From an uncultured Rhizobium sp. (GTDB lineage: Bacteria; Pseudomonadota; Alphaproteobacteria; Rhizobiales; Rhizobiaceae), in NCBI GenBank assembly GCA_945952045.1, contig CAMFHE010000030.1:1-62941 (forward strand): DNA of 62,941 bases. Direction: 5' to 3'. The position numbers and the translations under genes are program-made. Numbering within the stretch: position 1 is the stretch's first letter; each line of letters begins with the position of its first letter. Positions 37,186 through 46,305 of the stretch are shown here, one piece after another. Under the pieces are notes generated by a model that did no database searches, was not told the DNA's origin, and saw only the letters and a program-made list of their open reading frames with translations.

Positions 37186-38693
37186 CGCGGCATGGTCTGC
37201 AGCGGCCAGAACGGTTCCTGCGGATCGATGATGCCGGTGCCGGGGATCGAGGTGGTTTCCCCCTTGGCGATGTCGACGTCGAATTCGCGCAGGCCCCGCG
37301 GGCGCACGTTCAGCCGATCGAGCGTTTCGACCATCGAGCCGTTCTGCGCCTCGAGGCGAGCGACCTCCGAAGGCTCCGCATCCACATGTTCGGCGATCAG
37401 CCTGTGCCGCAAGGCGGTCAGCGCCGCCGCCTGCCCGGCGTCGCCGGCCTCGATTGCGAGATCGCATTCGGTATCCAGACCCTCGGAGCGGTAGTTGAGG
37501 TTGGAAGACCCGATGCGCACGAAGCGGTCATCGACGATGATCAGCTTGGAATGAATGATGATTTCCTGATCCGCGCCATCCGCCCGGGGGATTGCGGGAA
37601 ACAGCACGCGCAGCCGGCCATAGCGGTCGGCGCGCTTGAGGCGGCGGATCAGCCGGTCGCGATTGTTGCCCATCATGATCTTTTCGAGAAAGCCATGCGA
37701 GCTGCGGGTGACGATGGCGACGACCTCCGGCCCCTCCGGATCGCGCAGGCGTCGGCTGAGCGTGCGGGCGACGCCGAAAGAGGCGAGATATTGCGTCTCG
37801 ATATAGATGGTCTTGCGCGCCGCCATCAGCGCGTCATGGGTCAGCCGGATGGCTTCGCGCCGGCCCTTGCGGCTCCAGCTCCATGGCTCGGTCAACGCCA
37901 CGGCCGTGCGGCAGCCAGAAAGCGAGGCCTCGAAATCGGCAGGCCAGGCGAGATCGCTGCCGGAGATGACGGTATGGGCCTCCCCCGTCGCGCGCTTCCA
38001 GCGCTGGCGGGCGATGGTCGCGACCATGACGGCCGCCTCGCCTTCCACCATTGCCTGGATGTCATGCACGGGACCATAGCGTTTGCCGTCGGGCGCGACG
38101 CGTTCGGCATTGGCGGGATCGTGGTCGGGATCGTCCCAGCGCCGCGCCGTCAGGTCCATGCCGCCGAGAAAGGCGATGCGGTCGTCGATCACCACCAGTT
38201 TCTGGTGATGACAGGCGCGCAAGGGGTGGCGCAGGTCGAACTTGAGGGAAATGCGCGGATGGTCGTTCCAGGGCATCGTGCGGAAGAAACGCAGCGTCTT
38301 GCCGGAATAGATCGGCCCCATCGCCCAGACGAGGATGCGCACCTGAAGATCGGGGTTGGCCTCGACGCAGCGGCGCAGCATGGCCCCAAGCGTGTATGGC
38401 GCATTTGGCCGCAGGCGGATTTCCGGATTGAAATCCCAGCCGACGATCCAGATGGTTTTCCTTGCGCGGGTCAGCACCTCTTCCAGCCGCTCGAAATAGC
38501 TTTTGCCGTCGACGAGGAAGGCGGCCTGGTCGGCGATTGCGCTGTCGGCGGCATTCACACCGACACGAATCACGCTCTCGCGCTTCTGGAAAACACGACC
38601 GTTTGGCTGTTGATCTGTCACGAACACGAAAAACTCTCTCGCCCGGAAAGAAGACACGGCATCGGCTCCACGGGACAGCGGCGCCGATGGCAT
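37113..38693 (-). CDS. Phospholipase D/cardiolipin synthase-like protein (ClsB-type)
   Basis: A 526-residue phospholipase D superfamily member with two HKD motifs: HHQKLVVIDDRIAFLGGMD and HSKLIIVDDRFVRIGSSN. Family enzymes make cardiolipin by phosphatidyl transfer or cleave phospholipids. Together with YbhP- and YbhN-like neighbours it matches the gene set around E. coli clsB. The N-terminal 40 residues before VIRVGVNAADSA are weakly supported, so the true start may lie inside (for example a GTG near 38621). It is convergent with the ybhN-like gene, overlapping 73 bp. Confidence 0.88.
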   Translation of the reverse strand: MPSAPLSRGADAVSSFRAREFFVFVTDQQPNGRVFQKRESVIRVGVNAADSAIADQAAFLVDGKSYFERLEEVLTRARKTIWIVGWDFNPEIRLRPNAPYTLGAMLRRCVEANPDLQVRILVWAMGPIYSGKTLRFFRTMPWNDHPRISLKFDLRHPLRACHHQKLVVIDDRIAFLGGMDLTARRWDDPDHDPANAERVAPDGKRYGPVHDIQAMVEGEAAVMVATIARQRWKRATGEAHTVISGSDLAWPADFEASLSGCRTAVALTEPWSWSRKGRREAIRLTHDALMAARKTIYIETQYLASFGVARTLSRRLRDPEGPEVVAIVTRSSHGFLEKIMMGNNRDRLIRRLKRADRYGRLRVLFPAIPRADGADQEIIIHSKLIIVDDRFVRIGSSNLNYRSEGLDTECDLAIEAGDAGQAAALTALRHRLIAEHVDAEPSEVARLEAQNGSMVETLDRLNVRPRGLREFDVDIAKGETTSIPGTGIIDPQEPFWPLQTMPRQLGMVASRLFGALSLSFGSRPRK

Positions 38694-38794
38694 CGGCTAA
38701 ACGCCTGACGACATCGCTTGTTCCCTCCCCTTGGCAAGATGAATCGCAGGAACCGGAACCGGTTTCGCGCCGTTCCCATCCGCAGGCAGGCAGA

Positions 38795-39850
38795 ATGGTG
38801 CAGCAGATGACCGACGAACAGGCTGAAATGCTGAAGGTAAGTGGATTGACCTATGTCTCCGACGCCGAGCCCGGCATTCGTCGCCTGCGTCAGGGCAAGG
38901 GGTTTTCCTACCGCCAGCCGGACGGCGCTCTTGTCACCGACGACGAGGTGCGGCTGCGCATCCATTCGCTCGGCCTGCCGCCGGCCTATGAAAACGTCTG
39001 GATCTGCCTCAAGGCCAATGGTCACCTCCAGGCGACCGGTTTCGATGCGCGCGGGCGAAAACAATATCGCTATCACACTGCCTGGTCAGCGCTGCGATCC
39101 GGCGACAAGTTTCACCAGCTCGTCGATTTCGCGCGCGCGCTGCCGCGCATCCGCCGCCGTGTCGATCGCGATCTCGATGCCGGCGCGGAGAATGTCGAAG
39201 CCATTCTGGCAGCGCTCGTCGTTCTGCTCGATGCGGCTCACCTGCGCGTCGGCAATCGCAGCTACACACGAGAAAACGGCACCTATGGCGCAACGACGCT
39301 GCTCAAGCGCCATATCCGCTTCGGCGAGGACGGGATCGAGCTTCGTTTCGTTGCCAAGGGAGGAAAACGCGTGCGCCGCAGCCTGCGCCATCCGCGCCTG
39401 CAGCGCATTCTGGAGGAGATCGCCGATCTGCCGGGCCGGGCGCTGTTTGCCTGGCGCGATACCGATGGCAGCGCGCATTCGATCGATTCCAGCCAGCTTA
39501 ACGCCTATCTCGCCGACATCGCCGGCGTCGGCGTGACCGCGAAAACCTTTCGCACTTGGGGCGGGACGCTTGCGGCCTTCAACGCCGCCGTCGAGCATAT
39601 CACGCGCGGCCAACGCCCCACCGTCAAATCCCTATGCGAGGCAGCTGCGGATACGCTGCACAACACGCCGGCTGTCTGCCGCTCCAGCTATGTGCATCCG
39701 GATGTGCTGGATCTGGCGCTGGAGGATAGCCCCGCCGGAGTGGAATCCATCGCCCGGCCGCCGACGGAACGGCTGCGCGGCCTGCGCGCCGATGAAAACC
39801 GCCTGCTCGCCTATCTTTCCACCGCAACAAAGAAGAAGGCCCACCCGTGA
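38795..39850 (+). CDS. DNA topoisomerase IB (poxvirus-like)
   Basis: A monomeric eukaryotic/viral-type topoisomerase that relaxes supercoils through a 3'-phosphotyrosyl bond. The pentad region is visible in RVGNRSYTRENGTYGATTLL, the basic KGGKRVRRSLRHPRLQRIL and KTFRTWGGTLAAFNA, and the active-site Tyr in CRSSYVHPDVLDLAL near the C-terminus. Starts at 38687, 38795 and 38807 are in frame. The first overlaps the divergent gene, so 38795 is used (about 351 residues). A good terminator follows. Confidence 0.92.
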   Translation: MVQQMTDEQAEMLKVSGLTYVSDAEPGIRRLRQGKGFSYRQPDGALVTDDEVRLRIHSLGLPPAYENVWICLKANGHLQATGFDARGRKQYRYHTAWSALRSGDKFHQLVDFARALPRIRRRVDRDLDAGAENVEAILAALVVLLDAAHLRVGNRSYTRENGTYGATTLLKRHIRFGEDGIELRFVAKGGKRVRRSLRHPRLQRILEEIADLPGRALFAWRDTDGSAHSIDSSQLNAYLADIAGVGVTAKTFRTWGGTLAAFNAAVEHITRGQRPTVKSLCEAAADTLHNTPAVCRSSYVHPDVLDLALEDSPAGVESIARPPTERLRGLRADENRLLAYLSTATKKKAHP

Positions 39851-39868
39851 GAAGGGCAGGCCTTTTTC
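39836..39868 (+). terminator. Rho-independent terminator of the topoisomerase IB gene
   Basis: AGGCC-CA-CCC and GGG-CA-GGCCT form a stem, followed by TTTTT. The upstream arm overlaps the stop codon region. Confidence 0.8.
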
Positions 39869-39889
39869 ACTTGGATCAGGTGGGATCGG

Positions 39890-40138
39890 TCAGGACCAGG
39901 AACGGATCTCGAATGAGGCTTCGCGCGCGGCCTCGATGAAGGCGCGGCGCGCGCTATCGGGCGAGGTCACGCCGCTCAACGCCTTCTGACAGGCGTCGCG
40001 GGCAATTTCCCATGCGCGCCCCTCCTCCACCGGCCAGTAACGGCGCAGGCAGATCTCGGCATCGCGTGTGCTTTCCACGCGCAGCTGTCGGCCCGGGGCT
40101 TCGAGGATCACCGCTTCGCTCCACAATCGGTCGTTCAT
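39890..40138 (-). CDS. DUF982 family protein
   Basis: An 82-residue protein with the rhizobial DUF982 pattern: W near the start, a central RRYWPVEEGRAWEIARDACQ and ARRAFIEAAREASF at the end. The family is small, soluble, frequent in Rhizobiaceae and of unknown function. Its start overlaps the stop of the CBS gene (ATGA), so the two are co-expressed. Confidence 0.85.
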   Translation of the reverse strand: MNDRLWSEAVILEAPGRQLRVESTRDAEICLRRYWPVEEGRAWEIARDACQKALSGVTSPDSARRAFIEAAREASFEIRSWS

Positions 40139-40539
40139 GCCGGTTCTCCTCGCTGTGGGGAAAGACGCTGCTGCTCGGCGACGATATCGTGCAGGGTGAC
40201 GATGCCGGAAAGTTCGCGATTGGCGTCGTAGACGACGAGGCGGCGCATGCTGAGTTCGGTCATCTTGCGGGCGACGTCGTCGATATCGTCGTCTTCCTGG
40301 CAGCTTTCAATGCCGACCGTCATGATTTCCGAGACCGCTGTGGTCGAGGCAAGTCCTTCGGCGACAACGCGCAGCACAATGTCACGATCGGTGATCACAC
40401 CCACGAGATTGCCGACGCCCGGGACCTCGATCGGTATGGCGCCGGTGTCGATATCGGCCATCAGTCGCGCAATCGCCTGTACGGAATCGGTCGGTGAAGC
40501 CGTCACCACCTGCCGGGTCATCACATCGCGAACCTTCAT
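40135..40539 (-). CDS. CBS-domain pair protein
   Basis: A 134-residue protein made almost wholly of two CBS domains (MKVRDVMTRQVVTASPTDSV and VSEIMTVGIESCQEDDDIDD, each followed by a GVITDRDI- or GIVTLHDI-type strand). Such pairs bind adenosyl nucleotides such as AMP, ATP or SAM and act as energy sensors. It is translationally coupled to the DUF982 gene. The partner protein is unknown. Confidence 0.92.
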   Translation of the reverse strand: MKVRDVMTRQVVTASPTDSVQAIARLMADIDTGAIPIEVPGVGNLVGVITDRDIVLRVVAEGLASTTAVSEIMTVGIESCQEDDDIDDVARKMTELSMRRLVVYDANRELSGIVTLHDIVAEQQRLSPQRGEPA

Positions 40540-40567
40540 CCCTCATTCTCCCAAAAGCCCGCCACGC

Positions 40568-40774
40568 TCACAGACGCCCGCTCGAAAGATCGACGCCGTT
40601 GATCGAAGCGGGCACACGAATATCCGATGCCCGGTTTGCCGGATGCGGCAGGTCCACGACCTGCGGCGCCATGACCTGCAGCGCGCGAACGTTGCGTTTG
40701 CGCGGCGCCGGCGGGGCAATTGCCGCGCGGTGTCGCCGGTCGTGAAACCGTCTTGAAAATCTCTTCATCTGCAT
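40568..40774 (-). CDS. Possible small basic protein
   Basis: A 68-codon frame with GGAAGG correctly placed before ATG-CAG-ATG. The start is very basic (MQMKRFSRRFHDRRHR), the rest Pro/Ala/Val-rich. No family is recognised. It is co-oriented and 28 bp upstream of the CBS gene. It may be real or may only be the leader of that operon. The rest of 40775-41030 holds no gene I can support. Confidence 0.35.
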   Translation of the reverse strand: MQMKRFSRRFHDRRHRAAIAPPAPRKRNVRALQVMAPQVVDLPHPANRASDIRVPASINGVDLSSGRL

Positions 40775-41030
40775 AGCCTTCCGTTTTCCCGGAACATGCG
40801 CATGCCATGTCCGGCCTTGGTTGCGGCCTGCCATCGTGAAAGTTTAACGGCAGGACACCCCCAATGGTTCCCTGACGACATCAAGCCTTCGATGAATCTG
40901 TCGTTTATGCCCTTGCCTTTCCCGTGGGGCGCTTCATATCTGCAAGGAGCCGAGAAAAGCGCCCAGCCGCGCCACCGGTCGCCAGGGGAACGAGAGCAGA
41001 GGGGGCGCCGCCGGCACTGGGCGGAGATCA

Positions 41031-44000
41031 ATGACGGAACTCGATTTCGAAGCGTTGTTCGCTGCTTCTCCCAACCCTTATATTCTTCTCGATCCCGCGC
41101 TCGATATCGTCGCCATGAACGATGCCTATCTGCGCGTCACCATGCGTGAACGCCACGACCTCCTGGGCAGCAATATTTTCACGGCCTTTCCAAGCGATCC
41201 CGCGTCAAGCGGTCACCGGCAGTTGCGCAGCTCGCTGGAGCGGGTGATCGACACCGGTATCGTCGATCATATTCCGCTCATTCAATATAATATTCCGCTG
41301 CCGGACGGCCGTGGCTTCGAGGAACGTTACTGGAGCGCCAGCCATACGCCGATCCTCGATCGCGACGGCGCGGTCGGCTATATTCTCCAGCACACCGTCG
41401 ATGTCTCCGAGCTTCAGCGTCTGCGCTCGCTCGCCCACGGCGTGCGGCTCTATGACGGGGTTGCAGAGGTCGAAACGGGCGTCTTGCGCCACGCCGAGGC
41501 CGTGCAGCGCCGCAACGAACGGCTGGAGGAGGAGGGCCGGCGTTTGCGGGCGCTGTTCGTGCAGGCGCCGGGCTTCGTCGCCATTTTGAACGGCGCCGAT
41601 CACGTCTTCTCGATGACCAATCTCGCCTATCAATCGCTGGTCGGCGACCGCGAAATCATCGGCAAGCCCTTGCGCGAGGCCTTGCCGGAAGTGGTCGAGC
41701 AGGGTTTCATCGCGCTTCTCGATACGGTCGTTTCGACGAAGCGTCCGTTCGTCGGCCGCAATGTCCGGGTGATGCTGCAGGCCGATTCCGACTCAGAACC
41801 GCAGGAACGCTTTCTCGATTTCGTCTACCAGCCGATCCTCGACGACGACGGCAATTGCACCGGCGTCTTCGTGCAGGGGCAGGATGTCACCGAGCAGAAC
41901 CGCGCCGAGCGCTCCTTGCGCGAAAGCGAGCAACGTTTCCGGCTTGTGGCCGAAACCGCGCCGGTCATGCTGTGGATGACCGACCGGTTCGGCAACTGCA
42001 TCTACCTCAACGAGGCGCAGCGGCTGTTCCTCGGCCTGCGCCCGGAGGAGGTCGATCACTTCGACTGGGTGCCGATCATCCATCCCGACGATCGCGAAAA
42101 GCTGTTCGCGGAGGCGGACAGATCGCTGGAAGCACAGGTCGGCTTTTCGACGTCGGCCCGTTTTTGCCGGCATGACGGGCGCTATCGCACCCTGCGCACC
42201 GATGCCCGGCCGCGCTTCGATGGTTTCGGCGCCTTCATCGGCATGATCGGCGTCAATGTCGACGTCACCGATCAGATCGCCGAACAGGAGCGGCGTCAGG
42301 CCCTGCTGGCGCTCGGCGACCGTTTCCGCGAGGCACACGAGCCGCGCGACATCGCCTATGCCGCCGTCGAAATTCTCGGCCAGGCGCTTGGCGCCAGCCG
42401 CGCCGGCTATGGCGCCGTCGACAATGATCGCGAAACCGTCGAGCTCGATCCGGGCTGGACCGCCGTTGGCAGCGAGCCTCTGGTCGGCCGCTACCGGTTC
42501 CGCGATTTCGGCAGCTTCATCGACGATCTCAAGCAGGGCCATCTGGTGCATTTTTCCGATGCCGCCGACGACCCGCGGGTCAATTACAAGCGCGAGGCGC
42601 TGGAGGCGATCGGCGTGCGCTCGCTGGTCAATGTGCCGGTGATGGAAAACGGCCGCATGGCGGCCCTGCTGTTCATCCACCATGCGACCGCGCGCGAATG
42701 GTCGGCGGACGAGTTGGCTTTCGTGCGCGAAGTCGCCGAGCGCACCCGCATGGCGGTGGAGCGTCGACGGGCCGAGCAGAACCTGCTGGCGCTGGCGGCG
42801 GCGCTCGAGGACAAGGTCGAGGCGCGCACCGCCGAGCGCGACCGGGTATGGCGCAATTCGCGCGACATTCTCCTTGTCGCCGGCACGGACGGCCTGTTGC
42901 GTGCGGTCAATCCCGCCTGGTCGACGGTGCTCGGTCTGGAACCGGAGGCGGCGCTCGGGCGCAACTATCTGGAATTCGTCTGGCCTGATGATATTGGGCG
43001 CACGCGCGAGGCGCTGGAACAGGCGCAATCGCGGCTGAAGATCTCCAGCTTCGAAAACCGGTTCCGCCATGCCGACGGCACGCCGCGCTGGATCTCCTGG
43101 CACACCTCCACCGAAGGCGAGTTCGTCTTTGCCTATGGCCGCGATGTGACCGAGGAAAAAGCGCAGAAGGAAGCGTTGCGCCATACCGAGGAGCAGTTGC
43201 GCCAGGCGCAGAAGATGGAGACGCTCGGTCAGCTCACCGGCGGCGTCGCCCATGACTTCAACAATCTTCTGCAGGTGATTTCGGGCAATCTGCAATTGCT
43301 GCGCCGCGATGTCGCCGGCAATGCCAAGGCCGAACGGCGCGTGGCGCAGGCGTTAACCGGTGTCGAGCGCGGCGCCAAGCTTGCCAGCCAGCTGCTTGCT
43401 TTCGGCCGCCGTCAGCCGCTGGAACCCAAGGTGCTTAATGTCGGGCGACTGGTGACCTCCATGGGCGAAATGCTGCGGCGGACGCTGGCGGAGGCAACCG
43501 AGATCGATACCGTCGCGCCCAACGGTCTATGGAACACGCTGGTCGATCCGGCCCAGATCGAGAACGCCATCCTCAATCTGGCGATCAACGCCCGCGATGC
43601 CATGAATGGCGGCGGCCGTCTGGTGATTTCGGCCGCCAACGTCACCTGCCCCGCAGGCGGCGATCCGCGCTTTCCCGATTTGACGCCGGGCGATTATGTC
43701 GAGCTCTCCGTTGCCGATGCCGGCGGCGGCATTCCGCCCGAGGTTCTGCCGCAGGTATTCGAGCCGTTTTTCTCGACCAAGCCGCTCGGCAAGGGCACAG
43801 GGCTTGGCCTGTCGATGGTTTATGGCTTCGTGCGCCAGTCCGGCGGCCAGGTGCGCATCGAGACCGAAGTCGGGGTAGGCACGACGGTTCGGCTCTATCT
43901 TCCGCGCGCCGATGCCGTCGAAGACCGGTTGCCCGATGGCGCCGGCCTCGACATGGCTGGCGGCACGGAAACCATTCTCGTTGCCGAGGATGACGAGGCG

Positions 44001-44717
44001 GTGCGCGCCATCGTCGTGGAAATGCTGACCGATCTCGGTTACGGCGTTCTGACCGCCAAGGATGCCGCAAGCGCGTTGGAAGTGGTCGAAAGTGAGGCGG
44101 TGATCGATCTTCTCTTCACCGATGTGGTGATGCCCGGCCCGCTGAAAAGCACGGACATGGTGGCCATGGCCCGGCGTCTGCGCCCCGACCTCGCCATCCT
44201 GTTCACATCGGGATACACGGAAAATTCGATCGTCCATGGCGGCAGGCTCGATGCCGGCGTCGAGCTGTTGTCGAAACCCTATACGCGCGATCAGCTGGCG
44301 CGCAAGTTGCGCCATGTGCTTTCCGCACGCCGCCCCATCGAGGCGAGCGAGCAAGCGCGCGACGACATCCTGACGATCCTGCTCGTCGAGGATGACACGC
44401 TGATCCGGCTGGACACGGCGGAAATTCTCGCCGAGCTAGGCCATCGCGTTCTGGAGGCTGGGAGCGCCGAGCAGGCGCTGTCGATTATCGAGCGCCAGCA
44501 TTTCGATGTGCTGTTCACCGATATCGGTTTGCCGGGCATGTCCGGCGACGAGTTGGCGAGCCGGGTCCGCAGCGCCGATCCCGGTAAGGGCGTCATTTTT
44601 GCGACCGGCAAGGCTTTCGCGCCATCCGTGGCTGGCAATGGCTCGCATATCGTGCTCAACAAGCCGTATAGCGCCGCGGCTATCGAGCGCGCCCTGAAAG
44701 AAGTGATGTCGGAATGA
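41031..44717 (+). CDS. Hybrid sensor histidine kinase with PAS, GAF and two receiver domains
   Basis: A 1228-residue soluble sensor with no membrane segment. In order: PAS (about 1-130), coiled linker, PAS (about 170-290), PAS (about 300-430), GAF (about 435-590), PAS (about 610-730), HisKA with the phospho-accepting His in [11 protein letters not shown] near residue 739, HATPase ([10 protein letters not shown] near 847 and [18 protein letters not shown] near 925), a receiver domain with Asp in [10 protein letters not shown] near 1030, and a second receiver with Asp in [15 protein letters not shown] near 1163 and KPY near the end. It is an orphan here: no output regulator is adjacent, so the signal probably goes to a distant partner. 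Confidence 0.95.
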   Translation: MTELDFEALFAASPNPYILLDPALDIVAMNDAYLRVTMRERHDLLGSNIFTAFPSDPASSGHRQLRSSLERVIDTGIVDHIPLIQYNIPLPDGRGFEERYWSASHTPILDRDGAVGYILQHTVDVSELQRLRSLAHGVRLYDGVAEVETGVLRHAEAVQRRNERLEEEGRRLRALFVQAPGFVAILNGADHVFSMTNLAYQSLVGDREIIGKPLREALPEVVEQGFIALLDTVVSTKRPFVGRNVRVMLQADSDSEPQERFLDFVYQPILDDDGNCTGVFVQGQDVTEQNRAERSLRESEQRFRLVAETAPVMLWMTDRFGNCIYLNEAQRLFLGLRPEEVDHFDWVPIIHPDDREKLFAEADRSLEAQVGFSTSARFCRHDGRYRTLRTDARPRFDGFGAFIGMIGVNVDVTDQIAEQERRQALLALGDRFREAHEPRDIAYAAVEILGQALGASRAGYGAVDNDRETVELDPGWTAVGSEPLVGRYRFRDFGSFIDDLKQGHLVHFSDAADDPRVNYKREALEAIGVRSLVNVPVMENGRMAALLFIHHATAREWSADELAFVREVAERTRMAVERRRAEQNLLALAAALEDKVEARTAERDRVWRNSRDILLVAGTDGLLRAVNPAWSTVLGLEPEAALGRNYLEFVWPDDIGRTREALEQAQSRLKISSFENRFRHADGTPRWISWHTSTEGEFVFAYGRDVTEEKAQKEALRHTEEQLRQAQKMETLGQLTGGVAHDFNNLLQVISGNLQLLRRDVAGNAKAERRVAQALTGVERGAKLASQLLAFGRRQPLEPKVLNVGRLVTSMGEMLRRTLAEATEIDTVAPNGLWNTLVDPAQIENAILNLAINARDAMNGGGRLVISAANVTCPAGGDPRFPDLTPGDYVELSVADAGGGIPPEVLPQVFEPFFSTKPLGKGTGLGLSMVYGFVRQSGGQVRIETEVGVGTTVRLYLPRADAVEDRLPDGAGLDMAGGTETILVAEDDEAVRAIVVEMLTDLGYGVLTAKDAASALEVVESEAVIDLLFTDVVMPGPLKSTDMVAMARRLRPDLAILFTSGYTENSIVHGGRLDAGVELLSKPYTRDQLARKLRHVLSARRPIEASEQARDDILTILLVEDDTLIRLDTAEILAELGHRVLEAGSAEQALSIIERQHFDVLFTDIGLPGMSGDELASRVRSADPGKGVIFATGKAFAPSVAGNGSHIVLNKPYSAAAIERALKEVMSE

Positions 44718-44723
44718 GACGGG

Positions 44724-44894
44724 TCAGAAACCGGTGCGGCTGGCGGATCGTTTGACCGGCGGCGCATAGGCAGGCGCGGCGGCGCCTTTCATGCTCTGGC
44801 GCGGCCTATATCTGTGGCTGATGGCGAAGTCGATCCCCAGGACGATAGCCATGGAGATGGCGAGATAGGCGAGGGCCGACATGACCAGAAACAT
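44724..44894 (-). CDS. Small single-span membrane protein (56 residues)
   Basis: Reading the minus strand from the ATG at 44894 gives 56 codons. GAGGAAGGG lies just upstream as ribosome binding site. Residues 3-25 form one membrane helix (SALAYLAISMAIVLGIDFAI), followed by a basic, Pro/Ala-rich tail. It starts nine bases after the stop of an even smaller membrane-protein gene, so the two form an operon. I do not recognise the family. Convergent with the histidine kinase gene, 6 bp apart. Confidence 0.65.
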   Translation of the reverse strand: MFLVMSALAYLAISMAIVLGIDFAISHRYRPRQSMKGAAAPAYAPPVKRSASRTGF

Positions 44895-44903
44895 CGCCCT
44901 TCC

Positions 44904-44981
44904 TCACACCGGCACGATCATGAAATAGCAGCCCATGGCGACGATCATGATCATCAGGGGCTGGAGATATTCGTCGGTCAT
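44904..44981 (-). CDS. Tiny membrane protein (25 residues)
   Basis: A 25-codon gene with an ideal AAGGAG nine bases before the ATG at 44981. The start MTDEYLQPL is acidic, and the rest (MIMIVAMGCYFMIVPV) is one short hydrophobic helix. Such peptides often act as small subunits or regulators of membrane complexes. None is adjacent, so the role is open. It lies directly before the 56-residue gene. Confidence 0.6.
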   Translation of the reverse strand: MTDEYLQPLMIMIVAMGCYFMIVPV

Positions 44982-45074
44982 CGGCCTGCTCCTTGTGTCG
45001 AATTGCTGTGGGGCTGGCAATCTAACGCGCTGTTTGCAAGTTTGTTCCTGCGATGGCAGAGAGGAGGCCGAACT

Positions 45075-45608
45075 GTGACTGAGGAACGCGTAAGTTATAT
45101 GAAGGCGGTCGCTTCGGCAGACATTGCCGGCGTTCTGACGGGACTGGACTGGGCGCTTGCCGGAACGCCGCCGCTGGGGCTCGATCACGCCGGCAGCGAT
45201 ATCGATATCGTCTGCGCCGCCTTTGACGCAGAGGCTTTCTCAGCGCGACTGTGGAGGGCCTTCGGCGATTTCGAGGATTTTTCGGTGCGGCAGTGGGCTG
45301 GCGGTTCGCGCGCGGTGATTGCCGAATTTCGGCATGCCGGCTGGCCGTTCGAGATATTCGGCGAGCCGCTGCGTTTAAGCGAACAGGCGGGCTGGCGGCA
45401 TTTCGAGGTGGAGCGGCGGTTGCTGGCGCTCGGCGGCGAGGCCTTGCGGGCGCGCATCCTGGCGGCGCGCGAGGCGGGCTTGAAGACCGAGCCGGCCTTT
45501 GCCGCCGTGCTCGGATTGGAGGGCAATGCCTACCGCGCCATGCTCGACATCGCCGGTTTTGGCGATGCGCAACTTCGAATGCTGGTCGAGAAGGCTCTCG
45601 CCTCTTGA
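45075..45608 (+). CDS. Nucleotidyltransferase-like protein (resembles DUF4269)
   Basis: A 177-residue cytosolic protein. GSDIDIVCAAFDAEAF looks like the GS-x-D-x-D motif of nucleotidyltransferases, preceded by LAGTPPLGLDHA. The family resemblance to DUF4269 is from memory. The GTG at 45075 has GAGAGGAGG eight bases upstream. An upstream ATG at 44814 would overlap the two tiny genes antisense and is rejected. Function unknown. Confidence 0.75.
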   Translation: MTEERVSYMKAVASADIAGVLTGLDWALAGTPPLGLDHAGSDIDIVCAAFDAEAFSARLWRAFGDFEDFSVRQWAGGSRAVIAEFRHAGWPFEIFGEPLRLSEQAGWRHFEVERRLLALGGEALRARILAAREAGLKTEPAFAAVLGLEGNAYRAMLDIAGFGDAQLRMLVEKALAS

Positions 45609-45626
45609 TCTTGCGACAGAATGCGA

Positions 45627-45923
45627 TCAGCCGTGGGAGCCGGCCATGTCATCCTGCCAGTGGCGGCGCATCAGCTCGGCCTGGACCTCGTGCTGGAATT
45701 CGGCGACCTGCTGGCGCATCTGCTCCTCGGAGCAGCCGAGCGACAGGAGCTGATCGGCAAGCGCGCGACATTTGTTGCGCCAATATTGGACAGCGTCGTC
45801 GCCATGGGTGTTTTCGAGTTCGGCGGCGCAACGGCGAATGAACGCTGTGCGTCCGGCAAGTGGGAACGGAACCAGGCGGCCCGCGGTAGATACGCTAGAC
45901 ATGTTCATCCGTTCAGCAGCCAT
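45627..45923 (-). CDS. Small conserved rhizobial protein (DUF6074-like)
   Basis: A protein of about 98 residues with a helical core RCAAELENTHGDDAVQYWRN and LLSLGCSEEQMRQQVAEFQH. Similar small proteins are common in Rhizobiaceae and may correspond to DUF6074, though that is from memory. GGAG precedes the ATG at 45923. No function can be assigned. It is convergent with the DUF4269-like gene. Confidence 0.65.
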   Translation of the reverse strand: MAAERMNMSSVSTAGRLVPFPLAGRTAFIRRCAAELENTHGDDAVQYWRNKCRALADQLLSLGCSEEQMRQQVAEFQHEVQAELMRRHWQDDMAGSHG

Positions 45924-46305
45924 CGATACGTTCTCCACTCACCTTCGACGACTCAACTTTTACAAAGATGATGATTAACGCTTTGTATCAAGAGCCGGTC
46001 CAAAGGGATACTTTCATCACCGCTTCGCCTTCCCTAAGGTAAGTTCGGCATGCGAATATTGCCAGCGACGCGATTTTGCATCGCGGGTATGTGGCCGCAG
46101 GTTGTGTTTGCCGCGGCTAACTCCGGCTGACGTTCCGCCTTTGCTGTCCTGATTCGTTGCAGTTGCGACATCGTCGAGCGCGGTCATCAGCGCAAGCGAT
46201 CGGTTGTTCAGCAATTGTCATTTCTGTCGCTCCCGGCTTTCTGTTACAGCCGGTCGAGGCTGCCGCAGGCGGCGTGTTCAGCTGAGCGAGACTTTTTTCG
46301 TGACC
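45924..46305. other. Gene-poor intergenic region carrying a parS-like site
   Basis: About 380 bp, locally richer in AT near 45950-46020, with no frame I can support. It holds the parS-like palindrome at 46106 and the promoters of the flanking divergent genes. Confidence 0.5.
46106..46121. promoter_or_regulatory. Second parS-like site, 28 kb from repABC
   Basis: GTTTGCCGCGGCTAAC fits GTTNNNNGCNNNNAAC and differs from the perfect palindrome upstream of repA by one base (T for A at position 4). It is in an intergenic region, as expected for a partition site. RepB binding is inferred. Confidence 0.6.
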
